This document shows positions 8,846-17,724 of a DNA stretch of 64,000 nt, piece after piece. A program made the translations under genes and the position numbers. This stretch comes from Exiguobacterium flavidum (lineage in GTDB: Bacteria; Bacillota; Bacilli; Exiguobacteriales; Exiguobacteriaceae): the NCBI RefSeq assembly GCF_003344535.1, contig NZ_QPKS01000010.1, forward strand, positions 62,001 to 126,000, in the 5' to 3' direction. Numbering within the stretch: position 1 is the first letter of the stretch; each line of letters starts with the position of its first letter. Below the pieces are notes generated by a model. That model saw only the letters and a program-made list of their open reading frames with translations. It made no database searches and was not told the DNA's origin.

Positions 8846-10192
8846 ATGAATAAGGCAGTCAAACAAATCGCTGAATCCGTAACTGCATCCACACCAGGAA
8901 CTCTATCCATTGCCAACCGCTCGATCGCGGTCGTCGGTCTCGGATACGTCGGCCTGCCAGTCGCCGTCGCATTCGGCGAGAAGGTGAACGTCGTCGGCTT
9001 CGACATCAAGGAACAGCGGATCGAGGAACTCCGTAATGGCATCGACGCGACACTCGAACTCAGTCCGTTCACGCTCAAAGGAGCGGACGTCACGTACTCG
9101 TCGGAAGCGTCAGCGCTGCGTGACAGCGACTTCATCATCATCGCCGTCCCGACGCCGATCAATGCACAGAATCAACCGGACCTGACACCGCTCCTCCGGG
9201 CGTCGCAGCTCGTCGGATCGCAGCTCCAAAAAGGAGCGATCGTCGTCTATGAATCGACCGTCTACCCTGGCGCGACAGAGGAGGATTGCATCCCGGTCCT
9301 CGAAGCGGCGTCCGGTCTGAAGGCAGGCGAGGACTTCTTCGTCGGCTACTCGCCGGAACGGATCAATCCGGGGGATCAGGAGCACACGTTCAAGACGATC
9401 AAGAAAATCGTCTCGGCCCAGGACGAGAAGACACTCGACATCGTCGCCGAGGTTTACGAGGCGGTCGTGACGGCAGGCGTCCATCGCGCCTCGTCGATCA
9501 AAGTCGCGGAGGCGGCGAAAATCATCGAGAACACCCAGCGCGACTTGAACATCGCCTTGATGAACGAACTGGCGATCATCTTCGACCGGATGGACATCGA
9601 CACGCTCGAGGTGCTCGAGGCGGCAGGGACGAAATGGAACTTTCTTCCGTTCCGTCCGGGTCTCGTCGGCGGCCACTGCATCGGCGTCGACCCATTCTAT
9701 TTGACGATGAAGGCTGAAGCTCTCGGTTATCATCCGGAGGTGATCCTCGCCGGACGCAGGATCAACGACACGATGGGGCGCTTCATCGCGACATCTCTCG
9801 TCAAGACGCTGATCAAGCAGAACATGCCGGTCCTCGGATCGCGCGTGACGGTGCTCGGTCTGTCGTTCAAAGAGAACGTCTCGGACATCCGCAATTCGAA
9901 GGTCGCCTCACTCGTCCGTGAGATCGAGGAGTTTGGACTCGAGGTCCAGGTGACGGACCGTCTCGTCAGCAAGGAGGAGGCATGTGCGGAGTACGGCATC
10001 GAGCTGGTCGACCCGAACGAGCTGAAACCGGCGGACGTCGTCATCTTCGCCGTCTCGCACGAGGAGTACGTCGAGGGCGGATGGGCGCTCGCTGAGCACC
10101 TCCTGAAGGTCGGACGCGGCGTCGTCATCGATATCAAGGGCATGCTCGATCCGGAGCAAAAGCCGAAGGGGGTCCACCTATGGCGCCTTTGA
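8846..10192 (+). CDS. UDP-N-acetylhexosamine 6-dehydrogenase (TviB/WbpO/WbpA type)
   Basis: The 448-residue protein is a UDP-sugar 6-dehydrogenase. The N-terminal NAD fold shows VVGLGYVGLPVA near residue 30, YESTVYPGATEE and SPERINPGD are present, and the catalytic cysteine is in GGHCIGVDPFYL near residue 277. GLSFKENVSDIRNSK begins the C-terminal domain. It makes a UDP-HexNAc uronate by two NAD-dependent oxidations. The sequence style is that of the HexNAc group rather than UDP-glucose dehydrogenase. Its stop overlaps the next gene start by 13 bases. With the epimerase at 6447 it could yield a UDP-GalNAcA-type precursor. Confidence 0.88.
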   Translation: MNKAVKQIAESVTASTPGTLSIANRSIAVVGLGYVGLPVAVAFGEKVNVVGFDIKEQRIEELRNGIDATLELSPFTLKGADVTYSSEASALRDSDFIIIAVPTPINAQNQPDLTPLLRASQLVGSQLQKGAIVVYESTVYPGATEEDCIPVLEAASGLKAGEDFFVGYSPERINPGDQEHTFKTIKKIVSAQDEKTLDIVAEVYEAVVTAGVHRASSIKVAEAAKIIENTQRDLNIALMNELAIIFDRMDIDTLEVLEAAGTKWNFLPFRPGLVGGHCIGVDPFYLTMKAEALGYHPEVILAGRRINDTMGRFIATSLVKTLIKQNMPVLGSRVTVLGLSFKENVSDIRNSKVASLVREIEEFGLEVQVTDRLVSKEEACAEYGIELVDPNELKPADVVIFAVSHEEYVEGGWALAEHLLKVGRGVVIDIKGMLDPEQKPKGVHLWRL

Positions 10193-11289
10193 AAATCCTC
10201 CAGGTCTGTGCGCTCGACACGACGGCGGAGACGATGCTCCATCCGCTCCTGTGCGCCTTGCGCGACGCGGGGCATGAGGTGGGTGTCGCCTGTGCGGACA
10301 CGGGAGCGCTCGCGACGCTCGGCGCGCAAGGCTTCACGATGTACGACATCCCGATCGAACGACGGATCGACTGGACGAGCAACTGGCGGACGGTTCGCGC
10401 GATCGTCGACATCCTGAGAGACGGCAACTACGACGCCGTCCACGTCCACACGCCGGTAGCGGCGGCGCTCGGACGAATCGCGGCGAAGCGGGCCGGTACG
10501 AAGCACGTCCTCTATACGGCGCATGGATTCTATTTCCATGAGCGGATGGGGCGGATGACATACCAGCTGACCTATTCGATCGAGAAGTGGCTCGCCCGCT
10601 TCGCGACCGACTGGCTGCTCCTGCAGAGCGCAGAAGACTATGAACTCGCGGCACGCAAGCATTTCAAGTCGAAGAAGAATCTGATGCATCTCGGCAACGG
10701 GATCGACCTGACGCGCTTCTATCCGAAGGCGCGACAGGAAGGCGAACCGTTCACCTTCCTGTTCGTCGGCCGAATCGTCGCTGAGAAAGGGATCCTCGAA
10801 CTGCTCGAGGCGTTCTCGCGGCTCGTCAAGGCGCATCCTGAAACGCGCCTGCTGATCGCGGGCGAGATGATGGAGAGCGAACGGGACCAGACGACGAAGG
10901 ACATCTTCCTCGAGCGGATCGAAACGATTCCGAACGTCGAGTATCTCGGCTTCGTCGCCGATATGCCGCAACTTTTCCACCGTGTCGATGCATTCGTCCT
11001 CCCATCATACCGGGAAGGCGTCCCGCGTTCGATCATCGAGGCGATGGCGACGGCGAAGCCGGTGCTTGCGACGAACATCCGCGGCTGCCGGGAAGAGGTC
11101 GTCGACGGCGAGACCGGATACTTGTTCGAGGTACAGGACGCTGAAGCATTACGTGAACGGATGGAACTCCTCGTCCGCGATCCGGAACAGGCCCGAAAGA
11201 TGGGCAGAGCCGGGTTCGACCGGGCCATGAAGCATTTCAACGAAGCCGACGTCATCCGGCGTCAACTCGATCTATTCTCCACACTCTGA
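10180..11289 (+). CDS. glycosyltransferase family 4 (EpsD-like)
   Basis: The 369-residue protein has the two-domain GT-B layout. The N-terminal part has VHVHTPVAAALGR and YTAHGFYFHE, typical of EpsD-like enzymes. The C-terminal domain has FVGRIVAEKG and the donor-site motif PSYREGVPRSIIEA near residue 278. It should add a sugar to the lipid-linked primer on the cytoplasmic side. Apart from the priming transferase at 11304 it is the only recognisable glycosyltransferase in the operon. Confidence 0.88.
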   Translation: MAPLKILQVCALDTTAETMLHPLLCALRDAGHEVGVACADTGALATLGAQGFTMYDIPIERRIDWTSNWRTVRAIVDILRDGNYDAVHVHTPVAAALGRIAAKRAGTKHVLYTAHGFYFHERMGRMTYQLTYSIEKWLARFATDWLLLQSAEDYELAARKHFKSKKNLMHLGNGIDLTRFYPKARQEGEPFTFLFVGRIVAEKGILELLEAFSRLVKAHPETRLLIAGEMMESERDQTTKDIFLERIETIPNVEYLGFVADMPQLFHRVDAFVLPSYREGVPRSIIEAMATAKPVLATNIRGCREEVVDGETGYLFEVQDAEALRERMELLVRDPEQARKMGRAGFDRAMKHFNEADVIRRQLDLFSTL

Positions 11290-11303
11290 AGGAGGCGAAC
11301 GTC

Positions 11304-11924
11304 GTGAAACGCGCTTTTGACTTCTCACTCAGCCTTGTGCTGATCGTCCTGCTCGGACCGGTCTATGTGATCATCGCGGCCCTCATATACTTGAAGCTCG
11401 GCCGTCCGATCTTCTACGATCAGGTCCGCCCCGGCTACAAGGGCGAACTGTTCAAAATCTACAAGTTCCGTACGATGTCGAACGAGACCGACGCGAATGG
11501 CGAGCTGCTGCCGGACCTCGAGCGGCTGACTCCGCCGTTCGAATTCATACGGCGCCTCAGCCTCGATGAGATTCCGCAATTTTTCAACATTCTGCGCGGA
11601 CAGATGAGCTTCGTCGGTCCCCGTCCGCTCCTCGAGAGTTACCTTCCTTATTATTCGAAAGAACAGATGAAACGGCACGACGTCCTGCCCGGTTTGACCG
11701 GCTGGGCGCAGATACACGGGCGGAACGACACGACGTGGAGCGAACGTCTCGGACGCGATCAATGGTACGCCGAGAACCAGTCGTTCCGGCTCGATCTCTA
11801 TATCATCTGGAAGACCATCCGGATCGTCCTGAAGTCTGAAGGCAACTCGACTCAGGCGCAGACGGAGATGGGGGAGTTCCGGGGACTGGACGGAGGGAAT
11901 ACGCATGAAATCGCTAAGCACTGA
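11304..11924 (+). CDS. priming sugar-phosphate transferase (PglC/EpsL-like)
   Basis: The 206-residue protein is a short monotopic polyprenyl-phosphate glycosyl-1-phosphate transferase. A single N-terminal hydrophobic hairpin (residues 5-27) is followed by the catalytic region with KIYKFRTM, LSLDEIPQFFNILRG, MSFVGPRPLL and PGLTGWAQIHGRN. It starts the repeat unit by moving a sugar phosphate from a UDP-sugar to undecaprenyl phosphate. The small form usually uses diamino- or amino-sugar substrates such as UDP-bacillosamine, which fits the 4,6-dehydratase and aminotransferase in this operon. GTG start behind GGAGG; overlaps the next gene by 20 bases. Confidence 0.9.
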   Translation: MKRAFDFSLSLVLIVLLGPVYVIIAALIYLKLGRPIFYDQVRPGYKGELFKIYKFRTMSNETDANGELLPDLERLTPPFEFIRRLSLDEIPQFFNILRGQMSFVGPRPLLESYLPYYSKEQMKRHDVLPGLTGWAQIHGRNDTTWSERLGRDQWYAENQSFRLDLYIIWKTIRIVLKSEGNSTQAQTEMGEFRGLDGGNTHEIAKH

Positions 11925-12981
11925 GTCCTTCATCCATGATCGCGAGACGTGGGACGCCTACATCGCCCTGTATGGTCTCGATGTCTATTACGAATACGAC
12001 TACATGCAAATCGAGTGCGGACCGGAAGACACGGTCGAGATGTTCGTCTACTCGACCGGCCCCGGGATGCTGCTCTACCCCTACTTGAAACGTTCGATCC
12101 CGGACAGCGACTACTTCGATATCGCCACCCCTTACGGATATGGCGGACCTGTCTTCCTCGGTCTCTGGTCGCAAGAGGAGGTGCTTGAGGTGCGTGATCT
12201 CTTCGTCGCCGCCTGCAAGGAGGCGAACATCATCACGGAGACGATCCGTTTCCATCCGCTGCTCGAGAACGCGGAACAGGCATCGGCCTGGGTCGACGTC
12301 TGCCGCCCGGTCCAGCCGACGACGGCCGTCAACCTGCGCCGGCCGCTCGACCACATACTGGCTGAGATCGGCAAGATGACGAAACGCAACATCAAGAAGG
12401 CGGAACGCGACGGCGTGACGATCCGAAAAGCCGGTTTCGAGGAGCTCGACACGTTCATCGCTCTCTACTGGGAGACGATGGACAAGCGCCATGCCGAGGA
12501 ACGCTACTACTTCGACCGTTCCTACTTCACCCCGTTCTTCCTGAGCGACCGGATCGATGCGGAGTTCCTCTTCGCCGAACGCGAAGGAGAGGTCATCGGG
12601 GCATGCTTCGTCCTTTACAGCCCGAAGTATGCGCATTACCATCTCGGGGCATCGTCCCGGGCGAACCTCGCTTATCGGCCGAACCACCTCCTCTTCCGTG
12701 AGATGATTCTCGAGGCGCACCGCCGCGGCAAGGATTTTCTGCATTACGGTGGCGGGGCGACGGCGAGTCCTGAAGACAGCCTGCTCCTCTTCAAGAAATC
12801 CTTCACGGGTAACCAGGAAAGCACGTTCTATCTCGGTGAGTCGATCATCGATCCGGCCGGATACGAGCAGATCTGTCTCGAGTTCGCCCATCGCTATTCA
12901 GGCACTGAAGCCTCGACCTGGTTTCCGCTCTATCGCACACCGATCAGTCGTCTGTCACGTAAAGAGGAGGAATCGCTGTGA
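11905..12981 (+). CDS. FemAB/GNAT-fold transferase of the polysaccharide operon
   Basis: The 358-residue protein resembles the FemAB-like GNAT group (PF13480). It has an N-terminal half with a FDIATPYGYGGP segment and a C-terminal half with MTKRNIKKAERDGV, a GEVIGACFVLY strand and a YHLGAS... LLFREMILEA region. Relatives transfer amino acids from tRNA to peptidoglycan precursors or acyl groups to sugars. No recognisable PglD-type acetyltransferase is in this cluster, so this protein may modify the amino group made by the neighbouring aminotransferase. That role is inference. It overlaps the next gene by 4 bases. Confidence 0.72.
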   Translation: MKSLSTESFIHDRETWDAYIALYGLDVYYEYDYMQIECGPEDTVEMFVYSTGPGMLLYPYLKRSIPDSDYFDIATPYGYGGPVFLGLWSQEEVLEVRDLFVAACKEANIITETIRFHPLLENAEQASAWVDVCRPVQPTTAVNLRRPLDHILAEIGKMTKRNIKKAERDGVTIRKAGFEELDTFIALYWETMDKRHAEERYYFDRSYFTPFFLSDRIDAEFLFAEREGEVIGACFVLYSPKYAHYHLGASSRANLAYRPNHLLFREMILEAHRRGKDFLHYGGGATASPEDSLLLFKKSFTGNQESTFYLGESIIDPAGYEQICLEFAHRYSGTEASTWFPLYRTPISRLSRKEEESL

Positions 12982-14138
12982 ATGCCAAAATCCCATTGTC
13001 GATCCCGCATCTCAGCGGTCACGAAGCGATGTACGTCCAGGAAGCGCTCGATTCGAACTGGGTCGCTCCGCTCGGACCGAACGTCGAGGCGTTCGAGGAA
13101 GGAATGCGCAACTATACGGGTGCAGGAGCGGCACTTGCGACGAGCAGCGGTACGGCCGCGATCCATCTGGCGCTCGTCGCGCTCGGCGTCGAGGCGGGAG
13201 ACACCGTCTTCTGCCAGTCACTGACGTTCATCGCCTCGACGAATCCGATCCGATACGTCGGTGCGACCCCTGTCTTGATCGATTCGGAGAAGAAGACATG
13301 GAACATGTCGCCGGTCGCACTCCGGCGGGCCCTGCTACAGGCGGCGACACGCGGAAAGCTTCCGAAGGCCGTCATCGTCGTCCATCTCTACGGCGTCGCG
13401 GCTGATATCGGGGAAATCGCGAGGATCTGCGAGGAATACGGTGTTCCGCTGATCGAGGACGCGGCCGAGTCGCTCGGGACGACCGTCGACGGCAAGATGA
13501 CAGGCACGTTCGGCACGTTCGGCATCTATTCGTTCAATGGCAACAAGATCATCACATCCTCGGGCGGAGGAATGCTCGTGTCGGATAAGCCGGAGTTGAT
13601 CGAACGCGCGCTCTACTTCGCGACGCAGGCCCGTCAGCCGGTGCTCCACTATGAGCATACCGATGTCGGATTCAACTACCGTCTCAGCAATGTCTCAGCA
13701 GGCGTCGGGCGGGGACAGCTCCTCGTGATCGAGGACCGGGTCGAGGCGCGGCGCAAGATTTTCAAGCGTTATGCAAGGGCATTCAACGGGCTTCAGGCGA
13801 TCAACTACCAACAAGAAATCGAAGGCAGCCGAGCCAATCGCTGGTTGACAGCGCTTACGCTACCAGAAGGGGGAAAAGGGGAGCGGGATCGATTGCTCAC
13901 TGAACTGGGCAGTCGGGGAATCGAAGCACGCCCTGTCTGGAAACCGATGCACTTGCAACCGGTCTACCGGGATGTCACGTTCGTGACCGAGGAAGGGGAG
14001 GACGTCAGCCGGACGTTTTTTGAAGAAGGGATTTGTTTACCATCGGGATCTCAGATGAGCTTCGGACAACAGGCGACCGTCATCCAAGCGGTCAGACAAA
14101 CCTTATCGGCAAACGTGCGGCGGAACGTTCAAATCTGA
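12978..14138 (+). CDS. PLP-dependent sugar aminotransferase (DegT/DnrJ/EryC1 family)
   Basis: The 386-residue protein has the family order: substrate loop SNWVAPLGPNVEAFE, TSSGTAAIHLAL for the PLP phosphate, EDAAESLGT for the pyridine ring contact, and the Schiff-base lysine in YSFNGNK near residue 190. Members such as PglE, EpsN and PseC aminate UDP-4-keto-6-deoxy-HexNAc. The matching dehydratase is at 1972. GTG 12978 lies behind AGAGGAGG and its start overlaps the previous stop (GTGA), so translation is probably coupled. Confidence 0.9.
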   Translation: MNAKIPLSIPHLSGHEAMYVQEALDSNWVAPLGPNVEAFEEGMRNYTGAGAALATSSGTAAIHLALVALGVEAGDTVFCQSLTFIASTNPIRYVGATPVLIDSEKKTWNMSPVALRRALLQAATRGKLPKAVIVVHLYGVAADIGEIARICEEYGVPLIEDAAESLGTTVDGKMTGTFGTFGIYSFNGNKIITSSGGGMLVSDKPELIERALYFATQARQPVLHYEHTDVGFNYRLSNVSAGVGRGQLLVIEDRVEARRKIFKRYARAFNGLQAINYQQEIEGSRANRWLTALTLPEGGKGERDRLLTELGSRGIEARPVWKPMHLQPVYRDVTFVTEEGEDVSRTFFEEGICLPSGSQMSFGQQATVIQAVRQTLSANVRRNVQI

Positions 14139-14155
14139 CGAGAGGAGGCACTGTC

Positions 14156-14902
14156 ATGCGTGACATGGATGAAGCCGTCGCGGCCCTCCGACTCGCAGCT
14201 GCTGAGATGAACGAGTTGACCGCGAACGCCTACTTTCGTTGGCAACGGCACTCCAGTCATCCAACAGTCGCAGAAATACTGGAATTGTTCGGGTCCTGGC
14301 AGATTGCGCTCGAACGTGCCGGAGTCGGCGGACAGCGCATCGCCTATTCGAAAGTCGAGGTCATCGAGGCGCTTCGGGCTGCCAAGGAGGAACTCGATCC
14401 CTTCACGAGCGTCACCTATCGCGACTGGGCGAGAGAGCATGAAGCCCCATCGCTGACCGATATCGTCCATCATTTCAACTCCTGGCAGCAAGCGCTGTTC
14501 GAGGCAGACATCCTGAAGGAACGGACGCAGCAGATGGAACATAAGATCATCCAATCGCTGCTCGAAGCCCACTCGACCCTTCCGCTCCTGACGAGTCAGA
14601 CCTACACGAAATGGGCGATCAGACACAACCGTCCGACCGTTGCGACGATTGCCCGCAGATACGGCTCATGGACGAATGCACTTGAGATCATCGGGATCGA
14701 ACCGCCGCGCAAGCGGTGGGGGGAGGAGGATGTGCTCTTCGTGCTCGTCGAGGCGGAAGCGGAGGTCGGACCGCTCAGCATCGTCAAGTATCAGGCATGG
14801 GCAGAAGGACGGGAAGTACCGAGCGTCGGCACGATCAACGCCTTGTTCGGGGGATGGCGGACAGCGCTCGCGACGCTCGACCAGTTCAGGAAGGAAGCTT
14901 AG
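14156..14902 (+). CDS. four-repeat protein with HNH/homing-endonuclease-associated repeats
   Basis: The 248-residue protein is built of four copies of a repeat of about 55 residues. Each has a Y..W or W core, a (P)S/T...I or V turn, and ends in FGSW..AL, FNSW..AL, YGSW..AL or FGGW..AL (residues about 4-56, 64-117, 126-180, 188-243). This matches my recollection of the homing-endonuclease-associated repeat (PF18780), thought to bind DNA. No HNH nuclease domain is present. ATG 14156 sits behind GAGAGGAGG; an upstream in-frame ATG at 14033 would lie inside the aminotransferase gene. Function is unknown; a paralogue is encoded at 59163-59810. Confidence 0.7.
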   Translation: MRDMDEAVAALRLAAAEMNELTANAYFRWQRHSSHPTVAEILELFGSWQIALERAGVGGQRIAYSKVEVIEALRAAKEELDPFTSVTYRDWAREHEAPSLTDIVHHFNSWQQALFEADILKERTQQMEHKIIQSLLEAHSTLPLLTSQTYTKWAIRHNRPTVATIARRYGSWTNALEIIGIEPPRKRWGEEDVLFVLVEAEAEVGPLSIVKYQAWAEGREVPSVGTINALFGGWRTALATLDQFRKEA

Positions 14903-14948
14903 GCTGGCGTCTCATCATAAAACATCATGAGTCGGGGAGAGAACAATC

Positions 14949-15833
14949 ATGAAAAAGTGGAAATGGATCCTACTCGTCATCGCAGCAACGTTTCTCATCG
15001 TGCTCTTCGGCTCAGGCGGTTATGTGTATGAAAAGACGACCAGTACGATCGAGGAAATCCAAGTCCCAGTCAAGGCGACGGGCGACGAGGAGGTCGATCA
15101 GGAAAAACCGGTCTCCTTCCTCCTGCTCGGGGTGGATCAGCGCGCGAATGAAGCGGGGCGGAGCGACACGATGATCGTCGTCACGGTCGACCCAAAGACG
15201 AACGAGAGCAAGATGCTCAGCATCCCGCGCGACCTGAAGACGGAAATCGTCGGGATGGGGACGGAGGACAAGGTCAATCACGCGTTCGCGTTCGGCGGAC
15301 CGAACATGGCGATCGAGACGGTCGAGAACCTGCTCGACATCCCGATCAACTACTACATCGAAATCAACATGGCCGGCTTCATGGCACTCGTCGACGCGGT
15401 CGGCGGCGTCACCGTCGACAATGCGTTCGCCTTCTCCTATTACGAGATGCAGTTTCCTGAAGGGAAGATCAAGCTCGATGGACGAAAGGCGCTGACGTAC
15501 GCGCGCATGCGCTACGACGACCCGCGCGGCGACTTCGGCCGACAGATCCGGCAGCGACAGGTGATGATGGCCGTCGCCGAGAAGTTGACGAAAAACGTCT
15601 CGGTCGAACGCTTCAACAAGGTGCTCGGCGTCCTCGGCAAGAACGTCCGGACGAACGTCTCGTTCAGCGCGATGCGCAAGCTCGCCATGAACTACAATGA
15701 GGCGGCCCGCTCACTCGAGACGCTCCGGTTCGAAGGGAAGGGCGGGGTCGAGGCGGACGGCGTCTATTACTGGCATCCGGACCCGATGGCCTTGAAGGAA
15801 CTGCAACAGACGTTGAAAAACAGCCTCGAATGA
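14949..15833 (+). CDS. LytR-CpsA-Psr (LCP) family glycopolymer ligase
   Basis: The 294-residue protein has one N-terminal membrane anchor (residues 5-27) and an extracytoplasmic LCP domain. Signatures are FLLLGVDQR, GRSDTMIVVTVDP, SIPRD with the key arginine near residue 94, KVNHAFAFGG and the later RMRYDDPRGDFGRQ RQ block. LCP enzymes move undecaprenyl-linked glycopolymers to peptidoglycan. As the last gene of the operon it probably attaches the polysaccharide to the wall. A bidirectional terminator follows directly. Confidence 0.92.
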   Translation: MKKWKWILLVIAATFLIVLFGSGGYVYEKTTSTIEEIQVPVKATGDEEVDQEKPVSFLLLGVDQRANEAGRSDTMIVVTVDPKTNESKMLSIPRDLKTEIVGMGTEDKVNHAFAFGGPNMAIETVENLLDIPINYYIEINMAGFMALVDAVGGVTVDNAFAFSYYEMQFPEGKIKLDGRKALTYARMRYDDPRGDFGRQIRQRQVMMAVAEKLTKNVSVERFNKVLGVLGKNVRTNVSFSAMRKLAMNYNEAARSLETLRFEGKGGVEADGVYYWHPDPMALKELQQTLKNSLE

Positions 15834-15836
15834 AAA

Positions 15837-15866
15837 AGACACCGTGCCCATGAGGGTACGGTGTCT
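15837..15866. terminator. bidirectional terminator after LCP gene
   Basis: AGACACCGT and ACGGTGTCT pair, with additional GCCC/GGGT pairing around an ATGA loop. The U-run is better on the minus strand (A-run 15833-15837), so it serves the UreI-like gene and probably ends the polysaccharide operon too. Confidence 0.85.
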
Positions 15867-15870
15867 CTGT

Positions 15871-16461
15871 TTAGTTCGGGTTCAGTTCGGTCGATCCTTT
15901 CGATGGCGCTGCCTTGATGAAATAGAGGATCGCAAGGACGCTCGCTGCGCTGAACAGGTACGGATAGACGGATGTGCCGATTCCGCTCAGGCCGATCAGC
16001 GCCGGGACGATCAGCGTCATCCATGATTGGACGAGGGCGACGCGGGCCGTATAACCGTCGATCGACAGACCGAGCCCCATGCCGGCGAAGAACAGCCCCC
16101 AGAGAAACGCCCAGAACAACCACGTCACGCCGCCGATCCAGTCCCCCGACTGGAAGCCGGCGAAGGCATAGAAGAGTGCCGTCACAGCGACGAACAGCGA
16201 GAACCAACCGACGCCGCTGCCGTCGATTCCTGCGATGAACGTCACGCCGACGTAGAGATAGGTGAAGGCGAACAGGTAGATGCTCGCGTAAGCGAATGTC
16301 ATCGCCGGCTCCGTGATGACGAGCCACGTCGCGATGAAGCTTTGAAGCAGGCCGACGAACAGGCTGAGCACGCCCGCGCTGCGGACGTCGACCTTGCCGA
16401 ACAGGACCATGCTATTGACGAAGAGGGCAAGGCCTCCGAATAGTAAACTGATGTTTCCCAC
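15871..16461 (-). CDS. AmiS/UreI-family membrane channel
   Basis: The 196-residue protein has six or seven membrane segments and starts MGNISLLFGGLALFVNS, the typical opening of AmiS/UreI proteins. It keeps the FVGLLQ and YLYVG/FW segments of that family. Known members pass urea or short amides. No urease or amidase gene is next to it in this window, so the substrate is open. It lies convergent with the polysaccharide operon, alone on its strand, with the start behind an AGGAAT site. Confidence 0.85.
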   Translation of the reverse strand: MGNISLLFGGLALFVNSMVLFGKVDVRSAGVLSLFVGLLQSFIATWLVITEPAMTFAYASIYLFAFTYLYVGVTFIAGIDGSGVGWFSLFVAVTALFYAFAGFQSGDWIGGVTWLFWAFLWGLFFAGMGLGLSIDGYTARVALVQSWMTLIVPALIGLSGIGTSVYPYLFSAASVLAILYFIKAAPSKGSTELNPN

Positions 16462-16555
16462 GTACGATTCCTCCGATTAGACGTCTGACGTCTTGGTGAT
16501 ACCTCTACATTAGGGGGAAACCGGCGGCTCTGCAAGTGACAATTCAAAGAACGGC

Positions 16556-16597
16556 AAAAAAAGATGCCCGGTCACCCGGAAACGGGCGACGGGCATC
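16556..16597 (-). terminator. terminator of the DD-carboxypeptidase gene
   Basis: On the minus strand GATGCCCG..CGGGCATC forms an imperfect GC-rich hairpin followed by seven U (A-run 16556-16562 on plus). It starts eight bases after the stop codon. Confidence 0.9.
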
Positions 16598-16604
16598 ATG
16601 GGAA

Positions 16605-17618
16605 TCAAAGCTTCGAGATATTGCGGAGCGTCGTCTCCGTCTGGGCAGGTGACCCGTCGAGTGTGACGAGTCCGTAGAGGACGCCGTTCTTTTTGAGGAA
16701 GAAGACGCGCGTGTTACGGGATTCAGGCGTATAACCCGTCTTGCTCGCAAGGAGCGTGTGCGTCTTCGGCCAGAGCTTCTCCGTGTGGCGCCATGTCACG
16801 GTGCGCGGATCCCCCTGCATCCGGAACGTGTATGACTTCCTGCTGCTTACGGTGAGCAGGTAGGAGTTCGAGGCGTAAGCATTCGCGAGACGTTGCATGT
16901 CGGCGGCCGTCGTGTAGTGGCTCTTGTCGTAGTAGCCATGCGCATTGCGGTAACTCGTGCCGCTCATGCCGAGCGCCTTCGCCTTTGCGTTCATCATCGA
17001 TACGAACTTCCAGTGCGAACCTGCCGTCTTGACGGCAAGCGCGAGGGCCGCGTCGTTGCCGGACGGAAGCATCGTCCCGTTGATCAGCTGGCGGATCGTC
17101 ACGCGGTCACCGACACGCAGGCCGGCTTTACTCGAATCCCATGGTACGGCGATCATCGACTTCGTGATCGTAAACGGCTTATCAAGTGTTCCGTTTTGAC
17201 GTGCGACGTCATAGGCGAGAATCGACGTCATCAGTTTCGTCGTGCTCGCCGGATAGCGGCGGACGAGGCTCGCCTTCGATTTGATGAAGGACGTGTCAGA
17301 GCCGATCTTGAAGTAACGCATCGATTTGACCGGATAAGGCGAAGGAGGCGCATACTTTTTTACGACCTGGTTCGACATGTAATAGTAACGGTCCGACAGC
17401 TTCACCTTGTACCACCCTTTCGAGTAGGAGACGGCCGTCAAACGGGTTTTGTAAGGAAGGGTCTTGTAGATCGTCTTCTTCGACGCGGTGCTCGGGGCGG
17501 TCCGGACGTGCGCGCCCGCCTTACTTTTGACGACGACCTGATAAGAGGCAGCCGCTTCGGCCGTAAGGGCCGGAAGGATCAGGCAGAGTGACAAAATAAA
17601 AATTGCTAAACGTTTCAA
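16605..17618 (-). CDS. secreted SH3b plus D-Ala-D-Ala carboxypeptidase (S11)
   Basis: The 337-residue protein starts at TTG 17618 behind AAGGAGA, giving a clean signal peptide (MKRLAIFILSLCL... TAEA). A longer frame from 17669 lacks that. Residues 27-90 form an SH3b domain (HVRTAPS... GWYKVKLSDRYYYMSNQVV). The rest is a penicillin-binding S11 peptidase with STTK (Ser125, Lys128), SGN (186-188) and KTG (293-295), all intact. It trims terminal D-alanine from peptidoglycan stem peptides. The C-terminal domain of the PBP5 group is absent. Confidence 0.88.
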   Translation of the reverse strand: MKRLAIFILSLCLILPALTAEAAASYQVVVKSKAGAHVRTAPSTASKKTIYKTLPYKTRLTAVSYSKGWYKVKLSDRYYYMSNQVVKKYAPPSPYPVKSMRYFKIGSDTSFIKSKASLVRRYPASTTKLMTSILAYDVARQNGTLDKPFTITKSMIAVPWDSSKAGLRVGDRVTIRQLINGTMLPSGNDAALALAVKTAGSHWKFVSMMNAKAKALGMSGTSYRNAHGYYDKSHYTTAADMQRLANAYASNSYLLTVSSRKSYTFRMQGDPRTVTWRHTEKLWPKTHTLLASKTGYTPESRNTRVFFLKKNGVLYGLVTLDGSPAQTETTLRNISKL

Positions 17619-17693
17619 TTGAAAATCTCCTTTCCGTGATTCCGAAATACTGTCTTCAGTATAGGACACGGAATAAGGAATTATCTTCCTTTT

Positions 17694-17724
17694 GAAAAAA
17701 GAACGGCCGCATCGGGCCGTTCTT
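17694..17724 (-). terminator. terminator of the secreted protein gene
   Basis: AAGAACGGCC and GGCCGTTCTT pair around a short loop, with a U-run on the minus strand (A-run 17694-17700). The hairpin overlaps the stop codon of the gene at 17724. Confidence 0.85.
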
